Shown here in pieces: positions 62,071 to 64,000 of a stretch of 64,000 nucleotides of DNA; the first letter of the stretch is position 1, and every line of letters begins with the position of its first letter. The DNA is taken from positions 1-64,000 of the forward strand of contig JACPSL010000008.1 in NCBI GenBank assembly GCA_016193285.1, given 5' to 3'. The DNA comes from Candidatus Melainabacteria bacterium (GTDB taxonomy: Bacteria > Cyanobacteriota > Vampirovibrionia > 2-02-FULL-35-15). Position numbers and translations under genes: made by a program. A model generated the notes under the pieces. The model saw nothing but the letters and a program-made list of their open reading frames with translations. It ran no database searches and was not told the origin of the DNA.

Positions 62071-63768
62071 TTAAAACCCCGTGTCAACCACTTCATTTGG
62101 TTTATTAGCTTGTTCAAAGCCAGCTAACTGTTTAATAAAGATTGCTGTTTTAGAATTTGGTTCATTTACTAGTGACCATGAGAAATATTCATAAATTCTT
62201 TCAGGGTTTAGCCTGCATGCTAAGTTTAACAATGATTGAGAATTTGCTTTCAGGGCTTTTTTGTCTTCGCTTTTAACATTTTCTATTGTTGCCCATTCAA
62301 GGAATTTTTCTAGCCCTACTTTTTCAATTAAATCAATTACTTGTTCAGGATCTGTTGCCATTTGTGGATCAAATGGCGGGCCATTTTTATCTTTTGAAAC
62401 TGGGCATAGTTCTACATCTTGAAGATCTACAAATGCCTCACTTAAACCTTCTGTTTTATCAAATGCAGTACTCAAAATTTCTAATAAAACTTTATAGTAT
62501 TGATCCTTATTTTCAGCAATATAAAGTAAATTTAAACATCCTAGCGGTAATGATGTAATATTATTTTTTACTTGTTCTACAATAGCTTGAACCAATGCTT
62601 TCTTACCTTCTTCACCTAAATCATTTGCAAGTTTACAAACAACATTTCCAGTTACATAAGGATCTTCTTCATTTAAAACAATTCTTTGTAGTAAGCCTAA
62701 AAGTTTATCTCTATCACAAATATGATTAGATAAGTGACTGGCAGCATAACTTCTTCTTCTTCTTCTGTTATCCTCACTTAAATCACTTGCTATTTCTCTA
62801 TTTAGCAATTGATCTAAAAATATTTCTTCAGCATTTTCTTTTCTGTACCTAGAAAGTAAAGTTGCAACATCATCACTAACTTTCTTACTTAAAGAGTTCT
62901 TATAGAGTGTTACTAAATAATATTCATAATCAATTTCTGACAATTCTTCTCTCGTACTTTCTTTCTGCAAAATAGTTAATGCTATTGTTTGAACTTTTTG
63001 CTTTGCTGCTATTTGATCATTTAAAGATAAATTCACATCTGGTTCATATTCTTTTAATAAGAGATCTAAAATAAGATTTGAATCTGAAACCTCAAGCAAT
63101 TTATAAGCAAGGTTATCAGCTCTTATAACATCTTTATATTCAAAACTAAGTAAAATATCTTTTAAATCTTTTTTATCCAAGGCTTGAAGAAACTGTAAAT
63201 AAAATCTATTGTTATTTTCAACAACTTGTTTTGTTCCTATATATTCTCTTTCTTCAAGATATGGGATCATAAGTTCAGAAAGAACCTCATCTTTTCTATC
63301 CAAACAAAATAACATCTTTAAAATTACAACTTGTTCTAAGGGATCTTCACTGGATGTAAGTCTGCTTTTAAACTCACTTCCAAAGTCATAAGGTACACTT
63401 CCTAATGCTCTGTTAACTTCTAAGGATAGCTCTTCATCAGGTTTTAACGAGTTCTTTAAGAGATTACCAATGTACTCTTCTAGGTTCCCACTTAAAGATT
63501 CGCGAACTTCTTGGACTTTATTCTTTATAAATCTAGTTACAAGCTCAGTTCCATTAACTGCTCCTCTTGATATAGCAAACAGAAGAGGAAAATCACAAGG
63601 ATTAACAGCACAAGCTACTTTGTCATTATTTTTTTGTTCATTTGTAGAAGTTTGTGCTCCAGTATCAACTATACCTTTAGCGCCTTTATATTTTAAAGGC
63701 GCATTTGTACTTTTATATGGATAAGAGCTACCACTCTCTCCGCCAAGACTTCTTACAACTTTACCCAT
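62071..63768 (-). CDS. Helical-repeat (HEAT-like) protein, paralog B
   Basis: 565 residues from the ATG at 63768. A Gly/Ser/Thr/Lys-rich disordered N-terminus (about 1-45, including SLGGESGSSYPYKSTN) leads into helical repeats. Matching blocks to paralog A are RADNLAYKLLEVSDSNLILDLL and VCKLANDLGEEGKKALVQAIVEQ. The two genes lie 91 bases apart on the same strand and arose by duplication. Function is unknown. Confidence 0.6.
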   Translation of the reverse strand: MGKVVRSLGGESGSSYPYKSTNAPLKYKGAKGIVDTGAQTSTNEQKNNDKVACAVNPCDFPLLFAISRGAVNGTELVTRFIKNKVQEVRESLSGNLEEYIGNLLKNSLKPDEELSLEVNRALGSVPYDFGSEFKSRLTSSEDPLEQVVILKMLFCLDRKDEVLSELMIPYLEEREYIGTKQVVENNNRFYLQFLQALDKKDLKDILLSFEYKDVIRADNLAYKLLEVSDSNLILDLLLKEYEPDVNLSLNDQIAAKQKVQTIALTILQKESTREELSEIDYEYYLVTLYKNSLSKKVSDDVATLLSRYRKENAEEIFLDQLLNREIASDLSEDNRRRRRSYAASHLSNHICDRDKLLGLLQRIVLNEEDPYVTGNVVCKLANDLGEEGKKALVQAIVEQVKNNITSLPLGCLNLLYIAENKDQYYKVLLEILSTAFDKTEGLSEAFVDLQDVELCPVSKDKNGPPFDPQMATDPEQVIDLIEKVGLEKFLEWATIENVKSEDKKALKANSQSLLNLACRLNPERIYEYFSWSLVNEPNSKTAIFIKQLAGFEQANKPNEVVDTGF

Positions 63769-63822
63769 TAAATTAAACAATATAGTACCTTACTTCAAGG
63801 AGAAATTGCAATAATTGGTAAG

Positions 63823-64000
63823 ATGTTGTTAATGATTATGCAATTAGACAAAGTTAAAACCGAAAGATTAAAGACAGACTTTTTAATCATTGGTGCAGGT
63901 GCAGCAGGATGTTTTGCAGCTTATGAAGCTAAAAGGTTAAATCCAAATATTGATGTTTTAATAGTTGAAAAAGCTCATATAGATAGAAGTGGCTGCCTTG
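63823..64000 (+). CDS. FAD flavoprotein subunit, AprA/FrdA-like (3' end outside window)
   Basis: 59 codons visible, beginning at the ATG at 63823; a second in-frame ATG at 63838 is as likely. The FAD-binding motif DFLIIGAGAAGCFAAYEA and the following DVLIVEKAHIDRSGCL match the N-terminus of adenylylsulfate reductase alpha subunit or the fumarate reductase flavoprotein family. The rest lies outside the window, so the specific enzyme cannot be named. It is divergent from paralog B with 54 bases between starts. Confidence 0.7.
   Translation, partial: MLLMIMQLDKVKTERLKTDFLIIGAGAAGCFAAYEAKRLNPNIDVLIVEKAHIDRSGCL

Noticed and set aside
1-64000. CRISPR array, tRNA or rRNA genes
   Set aside because: No regular direct repeats with spacers, cloverleaf-like intergenic segments or rRNA motifs were found. 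The three short-period repeats lie within genes and have no spacers.

Overview
The window is AT-rich, tightly packed bacterial DNA with a Gram-negative cell plan (Sec signal peptides, an RlpA-type outer-envelope protein, ClpB, MutL). Several housekeeping proteins look most like those of Cyanobacteriota: an IMP-dehydrogenase relative of the GuaB3 type without CBS domains, an RF2 with a FAGLEV-type segment, an L33 with the cyanobacterial sequence pattern, and a SigA-like primary sigma factor. No photosynthesis genes are present. My best guess is a non-photosynthetic relative of cyanobacteria (Melainabacteria/Vampirovibrionia or a neighbouring lineage). This is inference from protein appearance, not a phylogeny.

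Region 1 (1-24700) is the unusual part. A C-terminal fragment resembling an IS200-type transposase lies at the left edge. Then come seven tandem paralogous membrane proteins on the minus strand (243-17575), each with an N-terminal polytopic GT-C-like glycosyltransferase half carrying an early Asp-Glu pair and a C-terminal TPR-like half. They resemble the TMTC family of O-mannosyltransferases. Two paralogous secreted alpha/beta hydrolases on the plus strand are wedged between the second and third genes. A 401-base divergent promoter region separates the cluster from a gene for a 1372-residue secreted Ala/Thr/Ser/Gly-rich protein, followed by two smaller secreted beta-rich proteins and a 30-residue basic peptide. 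A coherent reading is a surface-protein O-glycosylation locus next to its probable substrate.

Region 2 (24715-28811) has a DegT-type sugar aminotransferase facing a FlaA1/PglF-type nucleotide-sugar dehydratase, which fits activated amino-sugar synthesis for surface glycans. The dehydratase lies behind rpmG (L33, zinc-less form), and a histidine phosphatase follows.

Region 3 (28858-45353) is largely housekeeping: gatA, a secreted small protein, an isochorismatase-type hydrolase, cysK-cysE, an HD phosphohydrolase, mnmG, prfB with its programmed +1 frameshift, rpmI-rplT, guaB3-like, a sigA-like factor, rlpA, thrS, pyrE and an alkyltransferase-like (ATL) gene. Neighbouring convergent genes repeatedly overlap by 8-33 bases.

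Region 4 (45460-64000) mixes accessory and housekeeping genes: a secreted protein, a GHL10-type glycoside hydrolase, a purine nucleoside phosphorylase, a GMC oxidoreductase with its Tat-type small subunit, a small secreted peptide with five EG[K/M]CG motifs (an HvfA-like copper RiPP precursor without its modifying enzymes nearby), an orphan BrnA antitoxin that retains the first codons of BrnT, pgk, a MutL whose C-terminal domain is replaced by an HNH nuclease, clpB with an overlapping HEPN/MNT pair upstream, a DUF4143 ATPase with a promoter bracketed by two matching operators, two paralogous helical-repeat proteins, and the start of an AprA/FrdA-like flavoprotein.

No tRNA, rRNA or CRISPR array was seen.
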